A DNA stretch of 64,000 nucleotides. It comes from Enterococcus_D sp050529585. Its GTDB lineage: Bacteria; Bacillota; Bacilli; Lactobacillales; Enterococcaceae. Below, piece by piece: positions 34,180 to 44,103 of the stretch. Every line of letters begins with the position of its first letter. Position 1 is the first letter of the stretch. A program made the position numbers and the translations under genes. The DNA is taken from the NCBI RefSeq assembly GCF_050529585.1, contig NZ_CP172882.1, positions 992,001 through 1,056,000 on the forward strand, given 5' to 3'. The notes beneath the pieces are model-generated. The model saw only the letters and a program-made list of their open reading frames with translations, ran no database searches and had not been told where the DNA came from.

Positions 34180-35157
34180 ATGTATACAAAAAAAATAGAC
34201 TTTGATCCGCAAGCGCACACTGGCTTAACAATCTATCTGAATGACCAGCTTGTTGCGATGAATCGAAAGAAGGCGCGGCCATTCATTTTGGTTCTCCCAG
34301 GTGGGGGCTATAGTTTTTGCAGTGAAAAAGAGGCAGAACCAATTGCCTTGGCTTTTGTTGCAAAAGGGTATCATGCCGGAGTTTTGCACTACCATGTGGG
34401 GGCACACCGGAATTTTGAACATGCATTATTAGATGCTAAGCGTGCGATGACAGAAATCAAAAACATAGATGCACAATTCAAAGTCGCATCGGATAAGATT
34501 GCGGTGGTTGGTTTTTCTGCTGGAGGACATTTAGCAGCTGCAATGTCCACTTTATTAGAGGATAAGCCTTCTCTGTGTATTTTAGGATACCCGGCCATTT
34601 TGACTTCTTTTGCAGAAGTCATGAAAATCGAAGCACCTTCTCTGGATACATGTGTGACACCTGCTACGCCACCAACTTTTTTGTTTTCCACCTTTGAAGA
34701 CAATGTGGTGCCAATTGAGAATTCTTTACGTTATTTGGCTGCATTAGAGGAAAACGGGGTTCCTTTTGAAAGTCATATCTTCCAAAAAGGACGACACGGC
34801 TTATCTTTGGCCACACAATGGGTGAGTACGACGCCTGAAATGATTGATCCGCGCTTTGCCCGCTGGTTCGATCTATCTTGTGAATGGTTAACATTGAATT
34901 GGTATGCTGCTAAACAAGAATTAGAACAAACCCAAGCGAGTTTTCCACCAGCACCCTTAGATATTCCGTTGATTTCTTTAATGAAAGAAGAAAAGAACCG
35001 AAGGCTGCTTTTGGCAGCATTTCCGAAGTTTGCAAACAAAAGTTATGAGAAAATCGTTCGCCATTACACCTTAAATCAATTGCATCAAATAGCACCAGAA
35101 ATATTTTTACCAGCGAAACTTGCAAACGTTGAAAAACGTATACAGAAAAATATGTAG
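34180..35157 (+). CDS. cytoplasmic alpha/beta-hydrolase esterase
   Basis: A 325-aa hydrolase of the acetyl-xylan-esterase-like (BD-FAE) type. The oxyanion motif is LPGGGYSFCSEKE, the nucleophile Ser113 is in GFSAGGHLAAA, and the Asp and His are in FSTFEDNVVP and KGRHGLSL. The last 85 residues form an extra helical domain (MKEEKNRRLLLAAFP) not usual in the family. ATG 34180 follows GAGAGGTG; the longer TTG start lies before it. No signal peptide, so it removes acyl groups from sugars after import. Confidence 0.85.
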   Translation: MYTKKIDFDPQAHTGLTIYLNDQLVAMNRKKARPFILVLPGGGYSFCSEKEAEPIALAFVAKGYHAGVLHYHVGAHRNFEHALLDAKRAMTEIKNIDAQFKVASDKIAVVGFSAGGHLAAAMSTLLEDKPSLCILGYPAILTSFAEVMKIEAPSLDTCVTPATPPTFLFSTFEDNVVPIENSLRYLAALEENGVPFESHIFQKGRHGLSLATQWVSTTPEMIDPRFARWFDLSCEWLTLNWYAAKQELEQTQASFPPAPLDIPLISLMKEEKNRRLLLAAFPKFANKSYEKIVRHYTLNQLHQIAPEIFLPAKLANVEKRIQKNM

Positions 35158-35172
35158 AGAGCGGGACAAGTG

Positions 35173-36879
35173 ATGAAGTGTTTGATTGTACCAGAAAGTT
35201 ATAAGGCTTCGACGCAACTAAATCAACAGGATCCAATCCAGTTGGATCAATTCATAGGATATCCGAATCAACGGGTGGCTTTTCAAATTTTGTTGCACGA
35301 TGGCAAAAAAAATCATTTTACGTTAGACCACCAATTGTCGATTCCAGATGAAATCGATATTCCGATCTATCGCCTTTCCATTGAAACGACCGTGCCCTAC
35401 ACAGCACACTTCGTAGATTATTATTTAGGAAAAGATGACATCGCTTATGCGGATAAGTTAATAGAAGAACGCGCCCACACCTTCAAGGGTGATCGTTACG
35501 CACCGATTTATGTTGAACTGCCATTGGACAAAGCGCTGTCGGAAGGCGCATACCCAATTGCTATCTCTGTCTATCGATCCGGGATCAATCAAGAAGAAGA
35601 ATTGATTTTGCACAAATCAATGACAGTCCAAGTTTCAGATTTTGTCTTCCCTGATCGCCCGCAGGTGGATTTCAAATTGGATATATGGCAGCAGCCTTCT
35701 AACTTGGCACGAACATTTCAAGTTCCCCTGTGGGGGGATGCCCATTTCCAATTGATTGATCAGATGGCGAAACTGTTAGCTGACATTGGACAAAAGGCGG
35801 TAACGGTCATTGCGGGAGAAATTCCATGGAAAGGTTGGTTCAATTATATTGTCAAAGATTATCCGGCGAACCTTTACGAATACGCCATGATCCCCATTCG
35901 GAAAAACCAAGCAGGACAACTGCTTTGTGATTTTTCGATTTTAGACCGCTATCTTGCTTGTTTTGCAAAATATGGGATAGATCAGGAGATCAATTTATTT
36001 GGTTTATTAGGGGTCTGGACGCCCCCTTTTTTTCCAATAAACAATCAGGTACAGCATATTGAAAAATTGGTTCTTCGTTATTTTGACGAAGGAACAAAGA
36101 AAATCGCCTATATCGAACAAAAAGAAGATTTTATTGCATATGTAGAACAACTCGTTGGTCATTTGAAAGAAATGGGTGTTTGGGCGCAGACGTATATCAA
36201 TGCGGATGAACCCCAAAAAAATGAAATGGACCGTTTTAAGACTGCCTTGCAGGCGTTAAAAGAAATTGAGCCGACCATCAAAACAAAAGTGGCTTTTGAT
36301 AAGGAAGACGTGTTAGATGGGCTGCTTTCAGTGATTGATTATCCAGTGACTTCTTTTTACTGTACATGTAAAAAACATCAAGAATTAACGGAGAAATTTC
36401 CAGGGAGAACACAGTATTATGTGTGCAATTACCCATCAAAACCAAATACTTTTTTGCACAGTCCGCTCCTTGAAACAAGAGTACAAGGTCTTTTGGCATA
36501 TTATTTTAAGACTGACGGACTCTTACGCTGGGCATTTAATTGCTGGCCAACCAACGCACGTACAGATATTCGTTATAATACAGCTTCTTTGCCGATTGGG
36601 GACAATTGTTTGGTCTATCCGGGAAATAACGGCAATCTACTTCTTTCTTTGCGCTATAAGCAGCTGCAGCGTGGAATCGAAGATTTTTGGTTGTTAAAAG
36701 CAGCCGAACAAAAAAACAAACAAGCTGTTGAAGAAATTGTACAGGCGTTTTTGGTGATCACAGATCCTGCAGAATGGATGATCGATAGTCATCGCGCCAA
36801 TGAGCAAGCATTTTTGTTAACGGATGAAGACTATCAACAACTCAGACATTCTTTGATTCAACAATTGTCCCAGAAGTAA
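35173..36879 (+). CDS. DUF4091-family glycoside hydrolase-like protein
   Basis: A 569-aa cytoplasmic protein. The N-terminal part is beta-rich (about 1-160). A TIM-barrel-like middle has WQQPSNLARTFQVPLWGD and YINADEPQKNEMDRF, where the Glu/Asp pair looks catalytic. The end is the DUF4091 segment (GLLRWAFNCWPTNARTD, then LSLRYKQLQRGIEDFWLL). DUF4091 is found in putative glycosidases whose substrate I cannot name. It has no signal peptide. Position in the operon suggests a further sugar-bond cleavage. Confidence 0.82.
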   Translation: MKCLIVPESYKASTQLNQQDPIQLDQFIGYPNQRVAFQILLHDGKKNHFTLDHQLSIPDEIDIPIYRLSIETTVPYTAHFVDYYLGKDDIAYADKLIEERAHTFKGDRYAPIYVELPLDKALSEGAYPIAISVYRSGINQEEELILHKSMTVQVSDFVFPDRPQVDFKLDIWQQPSNLARTFQVPLWGDAHFQLIDQMAKLLADIGQKAVTVIAGEIPWKGWFNYIVKDYPANLYEYAMIPIRKNQAGQLLCDFSILDRYLACFAKYGIDQEINLFGLLGVWTPPFFPINNQVQHIEKLVLRYFDEGTKKIAYIEQKEDFIAYVEQLVGHLKEMGVWAQTYINADEPQKNEMDRFKTALQALKEIEPTIKTKVAFDKEDVLDGLLSVIDYPVTSFYCTCKKHQELTEKFPGRTQYYVCNYPSKPNTFLHSPLLETRVQGLLAYYFKTDGLLRWAFNCWPTNARTDIRYNTASLPIGDNCLVYPGNNGNLLLSLRYKQLQRGIEDFWLLKAAEQKNKQAVEEIVQAFLVITDPAEWMIDSHRANEQAFLLTDEDYQQLRHSLIQQLSQK

Positions 36880-36889
36880 ACGGGTCATG

Positions 36890-36895
36890 TATAAT
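36890..36895 (+). promoter_or_regulatory. possible internal promoter
   Basis: An extended -10 (TGTATAAT) lies in the 170-base gap after DUF4091, with a TTGTCC about 19 bases upstream. It could drive the last three genes of the operon separately. Confidence 0.35.
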
Positions 36896-37049
36896 GATGA
36901 AGAGGGACAATGAGGCAATGATATAGGAGAAAATATTGGTGCGCGTAGACAATTCATTATGCACAACTGATGATCTAAAACAATCAAAAGCTCGTTTTCA
37001 CCGCTTTGAGATTGGTCTAACGCAGCAGGCTTTGGGGAGGAGAGCGCAA

Positions 37050-38054
37050 ATGAAGTGGTTCAAACGGGTGTTATTGGGTAGTTTGGTGTTTGTATGTATC
37101 ATGTTGCTTGGTTTTTGGCTAACGATACAAACAACACCTAATCCTGTGAGTCATTTGGTACGGAAGCAATTTGATACGAGTCAGCAAGGCGATGCGATTT
37201 ATCCACGCCCAGATTTTTATACGCAAGCCGCACAGCAAGTGTCGGTGGAAAGTGATCTGACGTATCAGTCACAAAATGCCAATAACGTGATGGACATCTA
37301 TACACCTAATCAGCTGGAGGAACAAGTGCCTATTTTATTCTGGGTTCACGGGGGCGCCTATGTAGGTGGGGACAAAAGAGATTGCAAGGACTATTTGACC
37401 ATGTTAAGTGCTGAATCAAAGATAATAGTAGTCAATCTGAACTATGAATTGGCGCCTGAAGCAAAATATCCAACGCCAGTTCGCCAATTGAATGAAGCTG
37501 TGGCTGCCTTACAAGAGCGTCAGATAACAGCTATTGACTGGGATCATGTGATTTTAGGGGGCGATTCAGCAGGGGCACAGATTGCAAGTGAATATTTGAT
37601 TTCTCTATCTAATCAAGACCTGCAAAATAGGAATCAACTCACACCAGCTTTAAAAAGTACACAGGTCAAGAACTTTATTTCGCTGTCTGGTTTGCTTGAG
37701 CCTGACAAGATTGCTGAAATCGATGACCCCATCTCCAGCTTTTTATTTAAGCAAACGGGCTGGGCTTACTTTGGTCAAAAAGATTTTGCTGACCAAACCG
37801 CCATTCAAAATGTTTCGTTGGCAGAACATGCGGATGAATTGACGCAAGCGTTCTTTTTCACCGATGGCAATGAAAAAACATTTACGAAACAAATGAAAGC
37901 TACTGTCCAATCACTCCAAAATAAGGGGCTAGCAGTCACGGAAGTATTTTATGAAAAACCAAGCTTAGGACATGAATATCAGTTTGATTTTAGTCAGCCG
38001 GAAGCGGAACAAACTTTTCATGCGTTGGTTCGTTTTATCGGGGAGAACAGATGA
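37050..38054 (+). CDS. membrane-anchored alpha/beta hydrolase 1
   Basis: A 334-aa HSL-like hydrolase. ATG 37050 follows GGGAGGAGAG; the longer frame from 36936 has no ribosome site and would bury the anchor. Residues about 5-28 form a membrane helix, so the enzyme faces outward. It has HGGAYVGGDKRD (oxyanion hole), Ser173 in GGDSAGAQIA and a C-terminal GHEYQFDFSQPEA with the His. A paralogue lies two genes downstream (39655). Probably deacylates glycans at the surface before import. Confidence 0.85.
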   Translation: MKWFKRVLLGSLVFVCIMLLGFWLTIQTTPNPVSHLVRKQFDTSQQGDAIYPRPDFYTQAAQQVSVESDLTYQSQNANNVMDIYTPNQLEEQVPILFWVHGGAYVGGDKRDCKDYLTMLSAESKIIVVNLNYELAPEAKYPTPVRQLNEAVAALQERQITAIDWDHVILGGDSAGAQIASEYLISLSNQDLQNRNQLTPALKSTQVKNFISLSGLLEPDKIAEIDDPISSFLFKQTGWAYFGQKDFADQTAIQNVSLAEHADELTQAFFFTDGNEKTFTKQMKATVQSLQNKGLAVTEVFYEKPSLGHEYQFDFSQPEAEQTFHALVRFIGENR

Positions 38055-38102
38055 GTGTTAAGGGAAAATAGAAGAAAATACGTAGTGAAGGGAAAAGTTT
38101 GA

Positions 38103-39575
38103 GTGGATAAATATCAGATAATAAATAAGAATAAAAAGCAATTCTTCTTGGCTGGAGAAGTGCATAATTCATCTGCTTCTTCCATTGAGTATATGGAAAA
38201 AATGGTTTGGCGTCGAATCGATCAGCTTGCAATCAACACGTTGCTTATCCCAATTTATTGGGAATTATTTGAACCGCAACAAGGTGTGTTTGATTATTCC
38301 TTGTTGGAAAATCATTTAAAAAACGCAGCCGACAAGAAGGTGCAGGTCATATTTTTGTGGTATGGCTTATGGAAAAACGGACTGTCGACCTATGTTCCTC
38401 AATGGATGAAAGTAGATGATACTGGGAGATTCATCCGGGTACAAGACAAAAATGGCCATCATTTAGAGAGTTTTACGCCACTTTGTAAAAATAGTACCGA
38501 GGCGGATATCGTTGCATTTGGAAAACTTTGTAGCTATCTAGCAGATCACCCACTCAAAGATCATGTCGCCATGATACAAGTCGAAAATGAGTTAGGGTGT
38601 CTTCAAACGGATCGGGATTATTCTGATTGTGCACAAAATCAGTATCAAGGAAAGCTACCGACAGTCATCCAAAATGTCTATCCAGAGGCCTTGTTTTGGC
38701 ACGATATTCCCCATTCACAAGAGTGCTTTATGGCTTATTATTATGCCAAAACAATTGAATCACTTGCAAAATTAGTGGAAAAACATTTAGATATTCCTGT
38801 ATTTACAAATGTCTGGCTAAAAAAAGTGGGAAAAATGCCAGGAGAATATCCCAGTGGCGGAGCGATTGATACCACCTGGAAGGTATGGAAGGCTGTCGCA
38901 AAGTCATTAACTTTTATTGCGCCTGATATCTATGAAGAAGATATTTCAGCCATTCTTTCAGCGTATAGTGATGATCAAAGTTTATTTATTCCAGAAACAA
39001 GAATTGATAAAAAATATATTTCAAATATTTTTTATGCCTTTGGCAAAGGGGCGATTGGCTATTCGCCATTTGGCATAGAGGACCTCTTGGCGGATCAAAA
39101 AGATCAAAATTATACCTTTCTCAAACAATTAGGGCTTGAGAAGGAAGCATTCAATTGTGAAGATACAAAAGCGTATTTGAACAGAGGGTATGAAATTATT
39201 TCAGAATTGACCCCACTCTTGTTGCACCCGAAAGCCGCTGTTTTTTCGTTTAGAAAAGAAAACTGCAATCAATTGATCTTTGAGGATACAGATTATCGTT
39301 GGGAAATCAAACTCTTTTCGACTAAGGATATGATTCATTCTGCGGGGATGATCATCAAGCTAGAAGATACCTATTATTGTACAGGCGCAAATATTGCTTT
39401 CAATTTAAACTTGCTCCAGCATTCACAGCAAAGAGTAGGCATCTTATCGCTAGAAGAAGGGTATTTTGATTCGGGGGTTTGGCAGAAAACCAGACAACTG
39501 AATGGAGATGAGGCTTATTATCCATTTATCGGTGAAGCGTTCAAAATAGTTAAAATGAAGTTATTCAAATACTGA
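38103..39575 (+). CDS. GH35/GH42-like beta-galactosidase
   Basis: A 490-aa protein with a GH-A TIM barrel. LLIPIYWELFEPQQGVFDYS is the typical GH35/GH42 start. The acid/base Glu is in IQVENELG and the likely nucleophile in LFIPETR. A beta-rich C-terminal domain resembles the DUF5597 extension. No signal peptide. It starts at GTG 38103 after GAAGGGAAAAG. Substrate probably a beta-galactoside or related sugar; it sits between the two anchored hydrolases. Confidence 0.82.
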   Translation: MDKYQIINKNKKQFFLAGEVHNSSASSIEYMEKMVWRRIDQLAINTLLIPIYWELFEPQQGVFDYSLLENHLKNAADKKVQVIFLWYGLWKNGLSTYVPQWMKVDDTGRFIRVQDKNGHHLESFTPLCKNSTEADIVAFGKLCSYLADHPLKDHVAMIQVENELGCLQTDRDYSDCAQNQYQGKLPTVIQNVYPEALFWHDIPHSQECFMAYYYAKTIESLAKLVEKHLDIPVFTNVWLKKVGKMPGEYPSGGAIDTTWKVWKAVAKSLTFIAPDIYEEDISAILSAYSDDQSLFIPETRIDKKYISNIFYAFGKGAIGYSPFGIEDLLADQKDQNYTFLKQLGLEKEAFNCEDTKAYLNRGYEIISELTPLLLHPKAAVFSFRKENCNQLIFEDTDYRWEIKLFSTKDMIHSAGMIIKLEDTYYCTGANIAFNLNLLQHSQQRVGILSLEEGYFDSGVWQKTRQLNGDEAYYPFIGEAFKIVKMKLFKY

Positions 39576-39654
39576 TTTGAACTGCTGCGCAACGATGTGT
39601 GGGTTGATTTATCAGCTCGGCCTATTGAAAATTTTAGGAAAAAGGAAATAAATC

Positions 39655-40668
39655 ATGTTAAAAAAAATGTTGAAAGTCTTTTTGTATTTTATTTTAGTCT
39701 TGCTAAGTATCGCTATGATTGTTGTGATCGCATTTCAAGTATCACCAAGGCCAGGTGCTTATGTAATAAGTAAAATGTTTGATAGTCCTATCGAAATAAC
39801 TGATCAGACGAGTTACGATCAAGTGAAGGGGCACGTTCAAATCAGTGCCGATAAATCCTATGATTCAGCATTTGCCAATCATACATACGATGTTTATTAT
39901 CCGAACAATGCAGCAGAACCCGTGCCGGTGTTGATTTGGGTCCACGGCGGTGGATATGTTGGGGGAGATAAAGCGGGTGTCGAGGAGTTTGCTACCAAGA
40001 TTTCTTCTGATGCTCAGATAGCCGTTGTTGTGATGAATTATGCCCATGCACCAAGTTCTCAGTACCCCAATCAAGTCCTGCAAGTCAATGACTTGGTGAA
40101 ACAACTACAAAAAGATCAAGACAACCGACTAGATTTGAAGAATATTTTGTTCGGGGGCGATAGTGCCGGCGCACAAATCGCATTGCAATATGTTGCAATT
40201 CAAACAAACGAAACATATGCAAAGGAAATGAAGATGGACCCATTCATCGCACCGAATGATATCAAAGGTACCCTGTCGTATTCTGGGCCAGTTGACATGC
40301 AACAAATTGCCAATCAAAAATCCAACAATCAATTTATGAAGTTTTTTGTCAATACTGTCGCGTGGTCTTTGTTAGGGACAAAAAATTGGAAAGAGGACGA
40401 TAGATTGGTACAAGTTAGCCTAACGAACAGCGTCAGCAAGGATTTTCCGCCAACGTATATTACTGATGGAAATGCCTATTCTTTTCAAGATCAAGGAATT
40501 GCCTTTGAAAATAAACTCAAATCACTGAATGTGCGGGTTGAAAGTCTGTTTTTCAAAGGGGATGCAAAAGAAATCACACATGAGTATCAATTTGATTATT
40601 CTTTACCTGAATCCAAGAAGTGTTACGAACAAAGCGTAGCCTTTATAAAAAGTTTGATCAATAACTAA
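39655..40668 (+). CDS. membrane-anchored alpha/beta hydrolase 2
   Basis: A 337-aa paralogue of the gene at 37050. The N-terminal membrane helix (about 7-30) is followed by HGGGYVGGDKAG, Ser170 in GGDSAGAQIAL and the C-terminal His in THEYQFDYSLPES. The identical catalytic blocks and end point to duplication. The 79-base gap before it holds AAAGGAAA as ribosome site. It may have a different acyl or glycan preference from its twin. Confidence 0.85.
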   Translation: MLKKMLKVFLYFILVLLSIAMIVVIAFQVSPRPGAYVISKMFDSPIEITDQTSYDQVKGHVQISADKSYDSAFANHTYDVYYPNNAAEPVPVLIWVHGGGYVGGDKAGVEEFATKISSDAQIAVVVMNYAHAPSSQYPNQVLQVNDLVKQLQKDQDNRLDLKNILFGGDSAGAQIALQYVAIQTNETYAKEMKMDPFIAPNDIKGTLSYSGPVDMQQIANQKSNNQFMKFFVNTVAWSLLGTKNWKEDDRLVQVSLTNSVSKDFPPTYITDGNAYSFQDQGIAFENKLKSLNVRVESLFFKGDAKEITHEYQFDYSLPESKKCYEQSVAFIKSLINN

Positions 40669-40704
40669 AGCTTTTTTCTAAGTGGCTTGCGTTTTCATAT
40701 AAGC

Positions 40705-40752
40705 AAAAAATCCAGAACAAAGGGGGAGACAACCTGTTCTGGATTTTTTTTC
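40705..40752. terminator. terminator at the end of the glycoside operon
   Basis: AAAAAATCCAGAACA pairs perfectly with TGTTCTGGATTTTTT, with a 15-base loop. Bidirectional between convergent genes. Confidence 0.9.
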
Positions 40753-40754
40753 AA

Positions 40755-42299
40755 TTATTTTTGGGGGATGCTGATTGAAGACTGTTGTTGTGACGAACTG
40801 ACGCTTAGTAATTTGTGGGTAATGACCTGATTGATCTTTGCAAGCAATATTTCCCATTCACCGGGATTCATCAGATTTGTCACCAAAAGCAATTTATCCG
40901 TGACGGCAACGTCTTCGTAGCTATCTGTAATAATCAGGTCTGATTGTGTCATATCATCAACAAAAGATATCGCTGATTCAGTATATAAAGTCCGAATCCG
41001 TGTCTCGATCGTTTTCTTTGTTCGGTATTGAATCGTTGTTCGTATATAGATTTTGACGTCAGCGCTTTTGAGCATCTGGCTCTCAAGATACAGCAAATGC
41101 GCGAAATAAGGCAGTTGTTTTTGGACAAAGAATGTCTTGTCAAAATCAGTAAAGGGATAATGGTTGGCTTTTAAAATCAACAAATCAACAATATCGTTGT
41201 ATAACTGAACGTCATGATGTTCAGTATCAGCCAAAAGCAAGTCATTATCAAGATGCCATACGTGCATCAGATTGATATCGATCAAAATCGAAAGATTGAA
41301 GACAAGAAGACAGCTATTTAAAAGTTGTTCGAATTCAGTTTGAGCCATAGTTGGCGCAAAACGTTGTTGCCAAGTGTGGATCATCCCCACAAAGAAAGTC
41401 ACCAAGGGGCTATCTGATTGCATAATGGCTGCAGTAATCCGCTTTAACTTTCCTTTATCGACAACAGCGGGAAGAAAAACGTGCAGAAAAAAATTTAAGT
41501 ATAGATATTCTGCTTGTTTGCAGTCTTTTTTGAGATAAGCAGCATGAATCGGAAGGGTATCTACTATATTTTCAGGTAAAAAAGAATAAAATTGTAACAG
41601 TGATTGATATTCTTTTGGAATTGGCGGTAAATATTTTTTTTGGAAGCAACGATGGACAATTGTCTGCCAAAAAGCAAGTAATTTATTTTGGGTTAATTGA
41701 TCTAACGCATATGGATCAAAAAAATTTAGAAAGGTTTCAGCATCATTCAAGGAGAGCGTGGGCGCGATGAATCGATCCGCTGGTGCGCTTTGTGTCAAGA
41801 AACTATATATAAAGATTCGGATGTCGCGTTCGTTCCCTGCAAATTCAATGATCTTATCTTCACTTGTGTTGATCGAAATATGGAATTTTTGGAGGAATTG
41901 ATTGACTTTCGCCAATAATCGATACACGTGGGATTGGCTGATATGCAAAGCGCTGCATAAATGGTTTAGGGAACTATTGGCATGTCCAATCAAGTATAGA
42001 ACTAGTTGATATTTGGAAGCGTGTTGCAAGTAATATTCAGTTAATTGCGCATAACATGGTTGCGGCGTTTGTTCTTTTTGGTCCAAATAATATTGGTTAT
42101 GGATATTTTTCTTTAGTGACACCGTACAGGTGAGAAAGTGTAGATCTTCTTCTAGGGCATAAATATATTTTTGTACACTTTTGCTGGGAATCCCCATGGT
42201 TTCAGATAATTCTAAGATAGTACAGCCACTTGTATTACAAATGTGTTTAAAGATGGCCAACTTTTTCTCTTCACTCGTGGATATAAATTCTCGATACAC
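40755..42299 (-). CDS. Mga-like virulence-type regulator
   Basis: A 514-aa protein of the Mga/AtxA architecture: two N-terminal helix-turn-helix regions (ILELSETMGIPSKSVQKYI and HLCSALHISQSHVYRLLAK), PRD-like helical domains in the middle and a EIIB-like end. GTG 42299 is preferred because AGGAGAATAAAC precedes it; the longer frame lacks a ribosome site. It is divergent from the WxL cluster and is probably its regulator. PRD domains suggest phosphorylation by PTS proteins. Confidence 0.85.
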   Translation of the reverse strand: MYREFISTSEEKKLAIFKHICNTSGCTILELSETMGIPSKSVQKYIYALEEDLHFLTCTVSLKKNIHNQYYLDQKEQTPQPCYAQLTEYYLQHASKYQLVLYLIGHANSSLNHLCSALHISQSHVYRLLAKVNQFLQKFHISINTSEDKIIEFAGNERDIRIFIYSFLTQSAPADRFIAPTLSLNDAETFLNFFDPYALDQLTQNKLLAFWQTIVHRCFQKKYLPPIPKEYQSLLQFYSFLPENIVDTLPIHAAYLKKDCKQAEYLYLNFFLHVFLPAVVDKGKLKRITAAIMQSDSPLVTFFVGMIHTWQQRFAPTMAQTEFEQLLNSCLLVFNLSILIDINLMHVWHLDNDLLLADTEHHDVQLYNDIVDLLILKANHYPFTDFDKTFFVQKQLPYFAHLLYLESQMLKSADVKIYIRTTIQYRTKKTIETRIRTLYTESAISFVDDMTQSDLIITDSYEDVAVTDKLLLVTNLMNPGEWEILLAKINQVITHKLLSVSSSQQQSSISIPQK

Positions 42300-42484
42300 G
42301 TTTATTCTCCTATTTTGCGTCAAATTTGCTCTGAATTGCATGCCCTTCGCTGATCAATGTTTATTATACTAATGATAGGTGAGAAGTCAACATCGCCATG
42401 AAGGCAAACCAGGACGCTATAATAAAGGGTTCTGCTCATTTTGATAAGACTTTTTCATCAAAAAAATAAGGAGGATATAGCAAT

Positions 42485-43048
42485 ATGAGGAAAAAAATGT
42501 TGGTTGTAGGGTTAATCAGTTTAGGTTGTTTCATCGCGCCAGTAAATGGATTTGCTGAGGTAGAAAAGACGAGTGATGTAAATTTCTCAATTGATCCAGG
42601 AACGTTGAGTCTTGAACAAGTCACATCATTTAGTTTTGGTACAAGTCGTATAGGAGATATTGCGCTTGGTCAGCAAGAACTGGATGCGGCAGCGAACCAA
42701 GAGAGTTTGATTTATGACTTTCGCGGCGAAAATGAAAGTGGTTGGCGGTTGACCGCAAAACTTTCAAAACTGACGAATGAAGTGGGTGATGAATTAACTG
42801 GACAGGTTCATCTAAAGGGTTCTAAAGGGTCGGAAACTACTGCCGCTTTAGTCAGTGAAGCAGTATTAGAAGCAGGTATCGAAGAGCCAACAGCAATTAG
42901 TTCAGCGGATGGGAAGACAGGATTAGGTCCTAACTCCTTTGATTTTTCTGAAACGACGCTAACGATTCCGCAACAAAATGTCAACAGCGGAGAGTATAAA
43001 GGAACGATTACTTGGACGTTAGAAGATACTTACCAACCATCTATTTAA
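42485..43048 (+). CDS. WxL-domain surface protein
   Basis: A 187-aa exported protein with a signal peptide (about 1-24, ending NGFAEV). Almost all of the rest is a WxL domain: GWRLTAKLS (first motif) and GTITWTLEDTY (second motif). WxL domains bind peptidoglycan non-covalently in enterococci and lactobacilli. It starts at ATG 42485 after AAGGAGG, and is the first gene of the cluster. Confidence 0.92.
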   Translation: MRKKMLVVGLISLGCFIAPVNGFAEVEKTSDVNFSIDPGTLSLEQVTSFSFGTSRIGDIALGQQELDAAANQESLIYDFRGENESGWRLTAKLSKLTNEVGDELTGQVHLKGSKGSETTAALVSEAVLEAGIEEPTAISSADGKTGLGPNSFDFSETTLTIPQQNVNSGEYKGTITWTLEDTYQPSI

Positions 43049-43059
43049 CGAGGTCAAAA

Positions 43060-44103
43060 ATGAAAAACATGCGACAGAATTGTGTATTTCTTATCTTGTT
43101 TATCGTTTATCTTTGTTTCTTTCATGTCGTTGGATATGCTGAAACTACAAAGTTTACAGTCTCCCCTGTTCTTCCCCAAAATCAATTGAACGAGGCGTCT
43201 TATTTTGATCTACTTGTAAACAAAGATACAGAACAAGAAATAAAGATTGCACTTCGCAATACTAGTTCTGAAGAACTGACGGTAGCAGCAGATGCACGCA
43301 ACAGTTACACAACTTCTACCGGTTTGATTGCTTACCAAAAAAAAGCAACAGCTGAGGACTTTTCTGGCGTATCCTTTACTAGATTTGTCACGACACCGCA
43401 CCAAATCATTTCTTTACAACCGTATGAAGAGCGCATCATTTCATTCATGTTGTCTATGAAGCATACTGAATTTGCTGGAGAGATCTTAGGTGCGTTTTTA
43501 TTTGAAGAAGTGACAGCATCAGACCAAATGACACCAACAGAATCTGGGACCAATCTTTTATCGGCCTATCAATATCAAATCGGTATCAGAATGCGGCAAA
43601 GCGTACAATCTTTGCCCAAGCCTGAATTGTCTTTAATTGCCACAAGCGCTGTCGCACATAGTGGAATGCCAGCGATAAAAAGCAGTATTTCAAACAATCA
43701 ACCTGTTGCGTTCGGACAAATTTCTGTACGATCGATCATTCGAAAAAAAAATAACGATACCATTATTGGTCGTTTTCGTGCGGATAACTACCAGTTTGCC
43801 CCTCATTCGGTCTTGGAGCTCTTCACGGACTTTGATCAGCAGGCATTAGAGGTTGGGACATATACGACTTGGGTCGAACTGACTTCGAAACAAGGGACTT
43901 GGGTATTTGAGGATACAGTGGAAATAGATCGACAATTGCGGCGATCGATCAATGAAGAAACACGGTATGCCGCAACCAATCGAAAAGAACAAGTCCGCTA
44001 CTATGTCTTGCTGTTCATCATCATCATTCTGATGTCAATTATTTTATGGTTGGTTTTTGCACGACGTAAAAGAGCGATTGATGAAAGTGAGCAGATCGAA
44101 TGA
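43060..44103 (+). CDS. DUF916/DUF3324 WxL-cluster membrane protein
   Basis: A 347-aa protein with a signal peptide (about 1-28), a DUF916 domain (KFTVSPVLPQNQLNEASYFDL), a DUF3324 domain (about 180-300) and a C-terminal membrane helix (YYVLLFIIIILMSIILWLVF) with a basic tail. ATG 43060 is chosen after AACGAGG; the longer frame overlaps the WxL gene. Such proteins are regular partners in WxL clusters and bind peptidoglycan and WxL proteins. Confidence 0.92.
   Translation: MKNMRQNCVFLILFIVYLCFFHVVGYAETTKFTVSPVLPQNQLNEASYFDLLVNKDTEQEIKIALRNTSSEELTVAADARNSYTTSTGLIAYQKKATAEDFSGVSFTRFVTTPHQIISLQPYEERIISFMLSMKHTEFAGEILGAFLFEEVTASDQMTPTESGTNLLSAYQYQIGIRMRQSVQSLPKPELSLIATSAVAHSGMPAIKSSISNNQPVAFGQISVRSIIRKKNNDTIIGRFRADNYQFAPHSVLELFTDFDQQALEVGTYTTWVELTSKQGTWVFEDTVEIDRQLRRSINEETRYAATNRKEQVRYYVLLFIIIILMSIILWLVFARRKRAIDESEQIE

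Noticed and set aside
36936..37049. N-terminal extension of the first anchored hydrolase
   Set aside because: The extension has no ribosome site and would bury the membrane anchor. ATG 37050 has GGGAGGAGAG before it.
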